DNA from: Candidatus Competibacteraceae bacterium
Lineage (GTDB): Bacteria > Pseudomonadota > Gammaproteobacteria > Competibacterales > Competibacteraceae
Assembly (NCBI GenBank): GCA_020444985.1
Contig: JAGRHK010000135.1
Span: 1-5,665, forward strand
Reading direction: 5' to 3'
DNA length: 5,665 nt
The notes beneath the pieces are model-generated. The model did not search any database and was not told the origin of the DNA. It saw only the letters and a list, made by a program, of their open reading frames with translations. Position 1 is the stretch's first letter; each line of letters begins with the position of its first letter. Made by a program: the position numbers and the translations under genes. Below are positions 1 to 5,562 of this stretch, piece after piece.

Positions 1-518
1 GTCAATGGAGGGATGCCGCGCAGGAAACCGCCGGGCTGGCGCTGGCGCAAGCGGCGCTCCTGCACCGCCAGCAGCGTTGCTTGCACCGCCGCCAGCGTCA
101 GCAGGGAATAAGCAAAAATTGCAATCAGAATGTGCAATTCCAGCGGCCATTGTCCGCTGTCAGCGACGATGCGTTCCGCAGGGAAAAGCAAGCCTAATTC
201 CAGAGTTGCAGCGCTGAAAGGCAGCAGTAGAATGCCCAGATTCTCGACCGGGCGCACCATTGCCGCCGCCAGTAGCAGGACGCCAATCAGCCAGCCGGTG
301 AAGGACAGCGCATTGAAGAAACCCAGATTCAATCCGGCGGGCTGAAACACGGTTTGCGAAAGGATCATGGCGTGCAGCAACGCCGCGCTCCAGCCAAGCG
401 CCAGCGCGCCGCCCTTGGTGCCGGATCGGCCCTCGCCGGCATGCGCCAGCCGCCAAGCCAGCCAGCCGCCGGCTAGTAAATAGAGCAGGGCGGCCAAGCC
501 GCCGATCAGCGCGTTCAT
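1..518 (-). CDS. ypjD: YpjD-type inner membrane protein, CcsA/cytochrome c assembly-like family (3' end outside window)
   Basis: The reverse strand is open from an ATG at 518-516 to the window edge, giving 172 codons with no stop. The protein is very hydrophobic, with about five predicted membrane segments near residues 1-23, 37-55, 70-89, 93-113 and 127-153. The stretch around 127-172 (LELHILIAIFAYSLLTLAA, then a basic linker ending GIPPL) lines up from memory with the LHIGLSLFSYATL and MPPL region of E. coli YpjD. It includes His129 in the position of the conserved membrane histidine. Family members are about 260-275 residues, so roughly 90-100 C-terminal residues are missing. YpjD is related to the CcsA/HemX haem-handling proteins of cytochrome c biogenesis, but its own function is not established. 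A ypjD gene beside ffh is a familiar gammaproteobacterial arrangement. No strong Shine-Dalgarno precedes the start. The nearby ATG at 529 is out of frame and stops at once, so 518 is preferred. Confidence 0.85.
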   Translation of the reverse strand, partial: MNALIGGLAALLYLLAGGWLAWRLAHAGEGRSGTKGGALALGWSAALLHAMILSQTVFQPAGLNLGFFNALSFTGWLIGVLLLAAAMVRPVENLGILLLPFSAATLELGLLFPAERIVADSGQWPLELHILIAIFAYSLLTLAAVQATLLAVQERRLRQRQPGGFLRGIPPL

Positions 519-616
519 GATGATTCCATGGAGAGGGCAGTTATCTGTTCCAGCCTCGGAATGCGCATGATGACATGGAACGCCCCTGGCTTAGAAGCGT
601 GCTCCCGATGCATTGT

Positions 617-645
617 CTTATAATGATCTGCTATTGCTTTTACAA
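617..645 (-). promoter_or_regulatory. Candidate sigma70 promoter for ypjD, overlapping the ffh promoter
   Basis: On the minus strand, TTGTAA (645-640, 4/6 match to TTGACA) is followed after exactly 17 bp by TATAAG (622-617, 5/6 match to TATAAT). Transcription would begin near 610, leaving a leader of about 90 nt before the ypjD start. The -10 box shares bases with the plus-strand -10 box of ffh. This is consensus matching by eye and is inference. Confidence 0.45.
619..624 (+). promoter_or_regulatory. Candidate -10 box of the ffh promoter
   Basis: A perfect TATAAT lies 35 bp upstream of the ffh start. No good -35 hexamer sits 16-18 bp upstream; the bases there read AGCGTG, and TTAGAA at 591-596 is 22 bp away. 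The predicted start site near 631 would give a short leader of about 28 nt containing the AAAGG ribosome binding site at 644-648, which is 10 nt before the ATG. The weak -35 means activator help or an unrelated AT-rich match remains possible. Confidence 0.5.
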
Positions 646-658
646 AGGTTGAACCGGC

Positions 659-2029
659 ATGTTTGAAAATCTCAGTGAACGGCTACTCCACACGATCAAG
701 AATCTGCGCGGCCAAGGCCGCTTGACCGAGGATAATATCAAGGATGCCCTGCGCGAAGTGCGTATGGCGCTTCTGGAAGCAGACGTAGCGCTGCCGGTGG
801 TGCGGGAGTTCGTTAATCGGGTGCGCGAGCGTGCGGTCGGCGAGGAGGTGTTGCTGAGTCTGACGCCGGGTCAGGTGCTGATCAAGATCGTTCACGAGGA
901 ATTGATCCGCACCATGGGGGAAGCCAATTCTGAACTCAATTTGCGGACGCAACCACCAGCCGTGGTGCTCATGGCCGGCTTGCAAGGGTCCGGCAAGACC
1001 ACCAGCGTTGCGAAACTGGCGCGCTGGCTCAAGGAGCATCAGCGCAAAAAGGTGATGGTCGTTAGTTGCGATGTGTATCGACCGGCGGCGATTGAGCAGT
1101 TGCGCAAGCTGGCGGGCGAGGTTGGCGCAGAATTTTTCCCCAGCGATTCAGGACAAGCGCCGGAAACGATTGCCCGGCAGGCGCTGGAACAGGCGCGTTT
1201 GCACGCAATGGACGCGCTGATTGTTGATACTGCTGGCCGTTTGCATGTTGATGAGGAGATGATGGCGGAAATTCAGCGCTTGCATGCGGCGTTGAACCCG
1301 ATTGAAACGCTGTTCGTAGTGGACAGCATGACCGGACAGGATGCCGCTAATACGGCTCAGGCTTTTAACGCCGCCTTGCCGTTGACCGGGGTCGTGTTGA
1401 CTAAAACGGACGGCGATGCCCGGGGTGGCGCAGCGCTTTCCATCCGCCAAATCACCGGTCAACCGATCAAATTTCTTGGCGTTGGTGAAAAGATTGCCGC
1501 ATTGGAGCCTTTTTTCCCGGATCGGGTGGCTTCGCGCATTCTCGGCATGGGCGATGTGTTGAGTCTAGTGGAGGAAATGGAGCGCAAGGTTGACAAGGAA
1601 AAGGCGCTCAAGCTGGCGCAAAAGGTTCAGAAGGGCAAAGGTTTTGATCTGGAAGACTTTCGTGAGCAGATGGAGCAAATGATGGGCATGGGCGGTATTG
1701 CCGGATTACTGGAGAAAATGCCCGGTTTCAACGCTGCCCCCGCTGCGCTCAAGGATCAGGCGGCTGATAAGGAGGTTAAACGTTTGATCGCTATCATCAA
1801 TTCCATGACGCCGGGAGAGCGTCGCTTCCCGGATATCATCAAGGGTTCACGCAAACGACGCATTGCCGCCGGTTCGGGAACGCAAATTCAGGATGTGAAC
1901 CGGTTGCTCAAGCAATTCAGCCAGGCGCAAAAAATGATGAAAAAGATGAAGGGCGGCGGCATCATGAAGATGATGCGCGGCTTGCAGGGACGGTTGCCGC
2001 CGGGCAGTCTGCCGCCATTGAAACCATGA
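659..2029 (+). CDS. ffh: Signal recognition particle protein Ffh (SRP54 GTPase)
   Basis: This 456-residue protein is the GTPase subunit of the bacterial SRP. It binds signal sequences of nascent inner-membrane proteins at the ribosome, together with 4.5S RNA, and delivers them to FtsY. The N domain (about 1-90) carries ALLEADVALPVV at 37-48. The G domain shows G1 GLQGSGKT at 107-114, DVYRPAA at 138-144, DTAGR at 190-194, TKTD at 248-251 followed by GDARGG, and FLGVGEK at 272-278. The methionine-rich M domain (about 300-435) has MEQMMGMGG, the RNA-binding SRKRRIAAGSG at 397-407, and MMKKMKGG at 426-433. Length is normal for the family and no motif is lost. An AAAGG Shine-Dalgarno 10 nt upstream supports the ATG start. 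The gene is divergent from ypjD, and the following rpsP operon is separated by a possible terminator. The partner RNA gene is in the same window at 5563. Confidence 0.98.
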   Translation: MFENLSERLLHTIKNLRGQGRLTEDNIKDALREVRMALLEADVALPVVREFVNRVRERAVGEEVLLSLTPGQVLIKIVHEELIRTMGEANSELNLRTQPPAVVLMAGLQGSGKTTSVAKLARWLKEHQRKKVMVVSCDVYRPAAIEQLRKLAGEVGAEFFPSDSGQAPETIARQALEQARLHAMDALIVDTAGRLHVDEEMMAEIQRLHAALNPIETLFVVDSMTGQDAANTAQAFNAALPLTGVVLTKTDGDARGGAALSIRQITGQPIKFLGVGEKIAALEPFFPDRVASRILGMGDVLSLVEEMERKVDKEKALKLAQKVQKGKGFDLEDFREQMEQMMGMGGIAGLLEKMPGFNAAPAALKDQAADKEVKRLIAIINSMTPGERRFPDIIKGSRKRRIAAGSGTQIQDVNRLLKQFSQAQKMMKKMKGGGIMKMMRGLQGRLPPGSLPPLKP

Positions 2030-2044
2030 AGCTGAAAAACTCAT

Positions 2045-2073
2045 TTTCAAACCCCCAGGATTTCCGTTATCAT
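2045..2073 (+). promoter_or_regulatory. Candidate promoter for the rpsP-rimM-trmD-rplS operon
   Basis: TATCAT (2068-2073, 5/6 match to TATAAT) is preceded by a 17-bp spacer and TTTCAA (2045-2050, only 3/6 match to TTGACA). It sits just after the ffh stop. A start near 2080 would place the 2090-2113 hairpin inside the rpsP leader. In E. coli the trmD operon is known to have its own promoter upstream of rpsP. The assignment here rests on position and a good -10 box only. Confidence 0.35.
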
Positions 2074-2089
2074 GTACGGCTTCATCCGT

Positions 2090-2113
2090 CCGCCCCGTGT
2101 TGGCGGCTTTTTT
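2090..2113 (+). terminator. Short GC hairpin plus T6 between ffh and rpsP (weak terminator or attenuator)
   Basis: CCGCC at 2090-2094 pairs with GGCGG at 2102-2106 around a 7-nt loop, and six T residues run from 2108 to 2113 after one C. A smaller 4-bp hairpin, ACGG 2076-2079 with CCGT 2086-2089, lies directly in front. The shape is that of an intrinsic terminator, but a 5-bp stem is short, so read-through from ffh into rpsP is likely. Confidence 0.55.
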
Positions 2114-2133
2114 ACATGGATATCCGAATTCGC

Positions 2134-2140
2134 AAGAGGT
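2134..2140 (+). promoter_or_regulatory. Ribosome binding site of rpsP
   Basis: AAGAGGT ends 11 nt before the ATG at 2152. It supports that start over the in-frame ATG at 2026, which overlaps the ffh stop codon and would add 42 residues that S16 proteins do not have. Confidence 0.65.
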
Positions 2141-2151
2141 ATTCGCAGCGC

Positions 2152-2421
2152 ATGGTTAGCATTCGCTTGTCCCGTGGCGGCGCCAAGAGGCGTCCATTTT
2201 ACACGATCGTCGTAACTGATAGCCGCAACCGGCGTGATGGTCGTTGTATCGAGCGGCTCGGCTTTTTCAACCCGGTTGCCAGCGGTAAGGAAGAACGGTT
2301 GAACATGAACCGGGAACGGTTGCAGTATTGGCTGAACACCGGCGCGCAGCCCTCGGAGCGTGTGGTCAGCCTGATGAAAGAGCAGGCGCGTCAGCAGTCA
2401 TCAACCGTAGCCGCTGAGTAA
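2152..2421 (+). CDS. rpsP: 30S ribosomal protein S16
   Basis: The product is an 89-residue basic protein of the small ribosomal subunit, important for 30S assembly. The sequence starts MVSIRLSRGGAKRRPFY and continues VVTDSRNRRDGRCIERLGFFNP (residues 20-41), matching S16 along its whole length. E. coli S16 is 82 residues. The few extra residues here are the polar tail EQARQQSSTVAAE, which is normal variation. The start was chosen because S16 proteins begin exactly here and a Shine-Dalgarno lies just upstream. It is the first gene of the trmD operon. rimM follows after 29 nt. Confidence 0.97.
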   Translation: MVSIRLSRGGAKRRPFYTIVVTDSRNRRDGRCIERLGFFNPVASGKEERLNMNRERLQYWLNTGAQPSERVVSLMKEQARQQSSTVAAE

Positions 2422-2430
2422 GTCGAAGTC

Positions 2431-2435
2431 TGGAG
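2431..2435 (+). promoter_or_regulatory. Possible, unusually distant ribosome binding site of rimM
   Basis: TGGAG is the only Shine-Dalgarno-like sequence before rimM, and its 15-nt spacing to the ATG is longer than usual. No ATG, GTG or TTG lies upstream in frame within the gap, so the start at 2451 stands. The poor site fits the known low output of RimM relative to the ribosomal proteins of this operon in E. coli. That link is inference. Confidence 0.35.
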
Positions 2436-2450
2436 TTCGGCGTTGCGGTC

Positions 2451-2954
2451 ATGGGTGACGACTGGATCGTATTGGGTCGCGTCTCGGGTCTGTTCGGCAT
2501 ACAGGGTTGGGTCAGGGTTTTTTCCCATACCGAACCTCGGCAGGGGATTGTCGGTTATAAGCCGGTTTTTTTGCATCGGCAGGGCGAATGGCAATCCTTT
2601 ACCATCGAAGAGGGTCGCGCTCACGGCGCGGGAGTGGTGTTGAAATTTGCCGGTTACGATGACCGTGACCAGGCAGCGACGCTGATTGAGAGCGTTATCG
2701 CTGTGCGCCGCACGCAATTGCCGCCGCCCGCGCCTGGCGAGTACTACTGGGCTGATTTGGCAGGATTGCAAGTCGTAACGCTGGAGGGAGTAGCGCTGGG
2801 TACGGTCGACCGGGTCTTTGCTACCGGCGCTAACGATGTGCTGGTCGTTAAGGGCGAGCGCGAGCGATTGCTGCCGTTTGTAAAAGGTCAGGTCATCGTC
2901 GAGGTTGATCTGGAACAGGGGATGTTACGGGTCGACTGGGATCCGGACTTTTAG
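2451..2954 (+). CDS. rimM: Ribosome maturation factor RimM
   Basis: This 167-residue protein helps late maturation of the 30S subunit head, where it is known to bind ribosomal protein S19 and assist 16S rRNA processing. The N-terminal RimM barrel contains IVLGRVSGLFGIQGWVRVFS (6-25) and the DDRDQA segment at 70-75. The C-terminal PRC-type barrel starts at GEYYWADLAGLQV (96-108, with the conserved YYW and DL). It continues through LGTVDRVFATGANDVLVV (116-133) and LLPFVKGQVI to the ending VDWDPDF, as in E. coli RimM. It is somewhat shorter than the 182-residue E. coli protein, through a shorter N-terminus and a shorter loop before ERLLPF. Both domains are complete. It lies between rpsP and trmD in the conserved operon order. 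Confidence 0.96.
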   Translation: MGDDWIVLGRVSGLFGIQGWVRVFSHTEPRQGIVGYKPVFLHRQGEWQSFTIEEGRAHGAGVVLKFAGYDDRDQAATLIESVIAVRRTQLPPPAPGEYYWADLAGLQVVTLEGVALGTVDRVFATGANDVLVVKGERERLLPFVKGQVIVEVDLEQGMLRVDWDPDF

Positions 2955-3020
2955 ACGTCCCTTTTGCTCTTGCCCGGCCGCACGCCTCACGGCAGTGCCA
3001 ATTTCCCCGAATGGGACCAC

Positions 3021-3024
3021 AGGA
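3021..3024 (+). promoter_or_regulatory. Ribosome binding site of trmD, next to a small hairpin
   Basis: AGGA lies 8 nt before the ATG at 3033 and decides that start over the in-frame TTG at 2964, which has no such site. Four nt upstream, TCCC (3004-3007) can pair with GGGA (3013-3016), a small hairpin that might affect access to the site. Confidence 0.6.
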
Positions 3025-3032
3025 ATATTGTC

Positions 3033-3824
3033 ATGCGCGTGGATGTCGTGACCCTGTTTCCGGAAATGGTGGAAACCTTGCTGCGTTTTGGGGTCACGGG
3101 CCGGGCGGCTGAGCGCGGTTTGCTCGAAGTTGCGACTTGGAATCCGCGCGATGCCGCCAATGACCGGCATCGCACGGTGGATGACCGGCCTTATGGCGGC
3201 GGGCCGGGGATGGTGATGAAAGTACAGCCCTTGCGCGATATCTTGCAGCGGGCGCGCTCGGCGATGGAATTTGCCGGAAAAACGCTTTATCTCACTCCCC
3301 AAGGACGCCCCTTGACCCAGGATGCGGTGCGACAACTGGCGATGGAGCCGCGTTTGATCTTGCTGGCTGGACGCTACGAGGGCATCGATGAGCGCCTAAT
3401 CGAGGCCGAAGTGGATGAAGAATGGTCCATCGGCGATTACGTGCTGAGCGGGGGCGAGTTGGCGGCTCTGGTGATGATCGATGCGGTAATCCGATTGTTG
3501 CCGGGAGCGCTGAACGATAACGAATCGGCAGAACAGGATTCGTTCATGGAAGGGCTGCTGGACTGTCCGCACTACACCCGACCGGAAGAAATCGATGGGC
3601 GACGAGCGCCGTCCGTGCTATTGAGCGGTGATCATGCTGCAGTTGCCCGGTGGCGGCGACGCGAAGCGTTGGGACGAACCTGGCGGCGACGCCCCGAGTT
3701 ATTGGCGCGTCAGAAACTGACCGCCCATGACCAGCAATTGTTGGCTGAATTTATTCAGGAATATCAAGATAGAAAGGGAGATGCTGGCCCCGCCGGCGAT
3801 TGTCCCAGGCAACGTGGAGTTTAG
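3033..3824 (+). CDS. trmD: tRNA (guanine(37)-N1)-methyltransferase TrmD
   Basis: TrmD methylates N1 of guanine 37, next to the anticodon, using S-adenosylmethionine. This prevents +1 frameshifting and is usually essential. The 263-residue product begins MRVDVVTLFPEMV and shows the SPOUT knotted fold motifs: DDRPYGGGPGMVM (50-62), LTPQGRPL (87-94), AGRYEGIDER (112-121) and WSIGDYVLSGGELA (131-144). Arg154 and Asp169 fall at the numbers of the E. coli catalytic residues, in AVIR and EQDSFMEGLLDCPHYTRP. The C-terminal tRNA-binding domain is present. After about residue 246 there is a tail (RKGDAGPAGDCPRQRGV) that makes the protein slightly longer than the 255-residue E. coli enzyme. The rplS ribosome binding site lies within the codons of this tail. 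The start follows an AGGA site and the family N-terminus. rplS starts 4 nt after the stop. Confidence 0.98.
   Translation: MRVDVVTLFPEMVETLLRFGVTGRAAERGLLEVATWNPRDAANDRHRTVDDRPYGGGPGMVMKVQPLRDILQRARSAMEFAGKTLYLTPQGRPLTQDAVRQLAMEPRLILLAGRYEGIDERLIEAEVDEEWSIGDYVLSGGELAALVMIDAVIRLLPGALNDNESAEQDSFMEGLLDCPHYTRPEEIDGRRAPSVLLSGDHAAVARWRRREALGRTWRRRPELLARQKLTAHDQQLLAEFIQEYQDRKGDAGPAGDCPRQRGV
3816..3819 (+). promoter_or_regulatory. Ribosome binding site of rplS inside the trmD 3' end
   Basis: GGAG lies 9 nt before the ATG at 3829 and inside the last codons of trmD. It supports that start over the in-frame upstream ATG codons at 3727 and 3781, which would overlap trmD. The arrangement suggests translational coupling of rplS to trmD. 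Confidence 0.6.
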
Positions 3825-3828
3825 TGTC

Positions 3829-4176
3829 ATGAGCATATTGGTTGAAGCATTTGAGCGGGAACAGATGACCCGTGAAATTCCCCCATTCAATCCTGGCGAT
3901 ACCGTGGTCGTGCGGGTCAAGGTCAAGGAAGGCAATCGTGAGCGTCTGCAAGCCTTTGAAGGCGTTGTGATTGCCAAACGTAATCGTGGCTTGAATTCAG
4001 CATTCACGGTGCGCAAGATTTCTCATGGTGAAGGCGTGGAACGGGTGTTTCAGACCTATAGCCCGGCGATCGCCGACATTAGCGTCAAGCGTCGGGGTGA
4101 TGTACGCCGCGCCAAGCTGTACTACCTGCGCGGACTGGAGGGCAAGGCGGCGCGGATCAAGGAAAAGTTGCGTTAG
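3829..4176 (+). CDS. rplS: 50S ribosomal protein L19
   Basis: The 115-residue product is the large-subunit protein L19, which sits at the interface with the 30S subunit. It matches the E. coli protein along its length and is the same size. Landmarks are PPFNPGDTVVVRVKV (18-32), RLQAFEGVVIAKRNRGL (39-55), SAFTVRKISHGEGVERVF (57-74), ISVKRRGDVRRAKLYYLR (84-101) and the ending GKAARIKEKLR. The start is set by the family N-terminus and a GGAG site within trmD. It is the last gene of the conserved operon. No hairpin with a T-run follows it, so transcription may continue into cysQ 34 nt downstream. Confidence 0.98.
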   Translation: MSILVEAFEREQMTREIPPFNPGDTVVVRVKVKEGNRERLQAFEGVVIAKRNRGLNSAFTVRKISHGEGVERVFQTYSPAIADISVKRRGDVRRAKLYYLRGLEGKAARIKEKLR

Positions 4177-4190
4177 GTTTTGCGTTCTGC

Positions 4191-4200
4191 GTTTTAAAAC
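4191..4200. repeat. 10-bp perfect palindrome GTTTTAAAAC in the rplS-cysQ gap
   Basis: The bases equal their own reverse complement. Just before it, TGCGTT occurs three times (4169-4174, 4181-4186, 4188-4193), the first across the rplS stop. There is no loop or GC stem, so it is not a terminator. It could be chance or a protein-binding site. Confidence 0.4.
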
Positions 4201-4210
4201 AGGTGGCGAT

Positions 4211-5026
4211 ATGGGCGATGAGAGAATAGCTTGGCTGGAGCCGGTTCGGGCGTTGGCTGCGGAAGCGAGCCACCGAATTCTGGAGATTTATTCCACAGCA
4301 TTCAACGTGACCGCCAAGGATGATAACAGCCCCTTGACGGCGGCTGATTTGGCGTCTCATCAAACGATTGTCGCCGGTTTGCGCGCCCTGACGCCGGGGA
4401 TTCCGGTATTATCCGAGGAGTCAGCCGCGATTCCTTTCGCCGAGCGGCGTCAATGGCGCCGCTACTGGCTGGTGGACCCTTTGGATGGCACTAAGGAATT
4501 TGTGAAACGCAATGGCGAGTTTACGGTCAACATCGCGCTGATCGAGGATCATGAGCCGGTATTAGGCGTGGTGCGGGTACCGGTGACCGGACTGGGTTAC
4601 TTTGCCGCCCGTGGTCACGGAGCGTTTCGCGAGGAAGCGGGCCAGTCGCCACAAGCTATTTTGGTGAAGCCGCTGGCATCCGACCAGCCCGTGCGAGTCA
4701 TCGGTAGTAAATCGCATGGGGGAGCGGGTTTACAAAAGTTTGTTGCCGCGCTGGGTTCGCATCAACTGGTGACCATTGGCAGTTCGCTCAAGCTCTGTCA
4801 GGTTGCAGAAGGTGCAGCGGATGTCTATCCCCGCATGGGGCCGACTTCGGAGTGGGATACTGCCGCCGCCCAAGCGATTGTTGAGGTTGCCGGGGGCCAG
4901 GTTGTTTCAGCGGAGACCGGGGAGCCTCTGCGCTATAATACCCGCGACTCCTTGTTGAACCCCTACTTTATTGTTTACGGCGATGCTACCCGCGACTGGC
5001 TGAGCTATGTCCCCCCTGCTTCCTAA
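4211..5026 (+). CDS. cysQ: 3'(2'),5'-bisphosphate nucleotidase CysQ
   Basis: This 271-residue protein belongs to the Mg2+-dependent, lithium-sensitive inositol monophosphatase-like phosphatases. CysQ turns 3'-phosphoadenosine 5'-phosphate, the by-product of PAPS-dependent sulfate reduction, into AMP. Metal-site motifs are intact: DNSPLTAADLASH (38-50), SEE with Glu69 and Glu70, WLVDPLDGTKEF (86-97, with Asp89 and Asp92), GSSLKLCQVAEGAADVYPR (190-208) and PTSEWDTAAAQAI (211-223, with Asp216). The WLVDPLDGTKEF form and the SSLK segment favour CysQ over SuhB-type inositol phosphatases. The ATG at 4211 follows AGGTGG at 4201-4206. The reading frame is open upstream into rplS, but that extension is unrelated to the family and was rejected. 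It probably shares transcripts with rplS and ogt. No other sulfur gene is visible in the window. Confidence 0.93.
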   Translation: MGDERIAWLEPVRALAAEASHRILEIYSTAFNVTAKDDNSPLTAADLASHQTIVAGLRALTPGIPVLSEESAAIPFAERRQWRRYWLVDPLDGTKEFVKRNGEFTVNIALIEDHEPVLGVVRVPVTGLGYFAARGHGAFREEAGQSPQAILVKPLASDQPVRVIGSKSHGGAGLQKFVAALGSHQLVTIGSSLKLCQVAEGAADVYPRMGPTSEWDTAAAQAIVEVAGGQVVSAETGEPLRYNTRDSLLNPYFIVYGDATRDWLSYVPPAS

Positions 5027-5038
5027 CCCTTGAATGTG

Positions 5039-5527
5039 ATGTCCGATAACGCTTATCAAGCGATTATGGCCGCGCCATTGGGTTGTGTCATTGGCCTGCG
5101 CATGCAGGGCGCGGCGTTGACCGCGCTGGATTTTCTGCCAACTGACCGGCCTGAAAAATCTCCAGTGGATGCGGCGACAGCGCGGGTTGCTGATGAATTG
5201 CAGGCGTATTTTCGTAATCCTCGTGCGCCTTTCACGGCCCCATTGATGTTGCAAGGAACCGTGTTTCAGCAGCGTGTGTGGACGGCGTTGCGCGCCATTT
5301 TGCCGGGAAGCGTGCTGACTTATGGCGAATTGGCGCAACAACTCGGCACGGCGGCTCGGCCAATTGGCGGCGCCTGTCGGAATAATCCCATCCCGATTTT
5401 GGTCCCTTGCCATCGCATCGTCGGTCGACACGGACTGGGCGGCTACGCGGGTGAGATTGCGGGCGACCCGCTCGGGATCAAGCGCTGGCTGTTGCAGCAT
5501 GAAGGCGTGGATTGTCATCCTGCTTAA
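5039..5527 (+). CDS. ogt: Methylated-DNA--protein-cysteine S-methyltransferase (O6-alkylguanine-DNA alkyltransferase)
   Basis: The product (162 residues) is a suicide repair enzyme that transfers alkyl groups from O6-alkylguanine in DNA to its own cysteine. The catalytic motif ILVPCHRIVG is at 120-129 with acceptor Cys124. The DNA-binding part shows GTVFQQRVWTAL (73-84), LTYGELAQQLG with Tyr95, the arginine-finger segment ARPIGGACRNNPIPI with Arg107 and Asn116, and GGYAGE followed by IKRWLLQHEG at the end. The N-terminal ribonuclease-like domain is short and poorly conserved, as is usual. It lacks an AraC-type Ada regulatory domain, so Ogt-type is the better name. The start is uncertain. ATG 5039 is preferred, but TTG 5030 and GTG 5036 are in frame and no clear Shine-Dalgarno is present. 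It begins 12 nt after the cysQ stop, suggesting translational coupling, and ends 35 nt before the SRP RNA gene. Confidence 0.94.
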   Translation: MSDNAYQAIMAAPLGCVIGLRMQGAALTALDFLPTDRPEKSPVDAATARVADELQAYFRNPRAPFTAPLMLQGTVFQQRVWTALRAILPGSVLTYGELAQQLGTAARPIGGACRNNPIPILVPCHRIVGRHGLGGYAGEIAGDPLGIKRWLLQHEGVDCHPA

Positions 5528-5537
5528 TGTTACGATC

Positions 5538-5555
5538 AGTTAATCTAGTTAATCT
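5538..5555 (+). repeat. 9-bp tandem direct repeat upstream of the SRP RNA gene
   Basis: AGTTAATCT occurs twice back to back (5538-5546 and 5547-5555), followed by a T-run to 5560. It fills the ogt-ffs gap where the ffs promoter should lie. The second copy spans the expected -10 position but matches the consensus poorly. Confidence 0.6.
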
Positions 5556-5562
5556 TTTTTAT

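Noticed and set aside
683..1462. Reverse-strand ORFs inside ffh (683-1039 and 1148-1462)
   Set aside because: They are frame shadows of a highly conserved gene, with no recognisable protein features.
2026..2151. In-frame upstream extension of rpsP starting at an ATG that overlaps the ffh stop codon
   Set aside because: It would add 42 residues unlike any S16 N-terminus, and it runs through the terminator-like hairpin. The ATG at 2152 has a Shine-Dalgarno and the family start MVSIRL.
2072..2233. Small ORF starting MYGFIRPPRVGGF across the hairpin, considered as a leader peptide
   Set aside because: It has no ribosome binding site, runs out of frame into rpsP, and lacks runs of a regulatory amino acid.
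2964..3032. TTG-initiated 23-residue N-terminal extension of TrmD
   Set aside because: TrmD proteins begin at the MRVDVVTLFP equivalent, and AGGA is correctly spaced before the ATG at 3033.
4025..4210. 62-codon open extension upstream of cysQ
   Set aside because: It is the shifted frame of rplS and has no similarity to CysQ. A good ribosome binding site precedes the ATG at 4211.
4907..5518. 203-codon reverse-strand ORF opposite ogt and the end of cysQ
   Set aside because: It lies entirely antisense to two clearly recognised genes, and its translation shows no domain or motif I recognise.
5528..5560. T6 run after ogt considered as an intrinsic terminator
   Set aside because: No GC-rich stem precedes it. 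The upstream sequence is an AT-rich direct repeat, not an inverted one.
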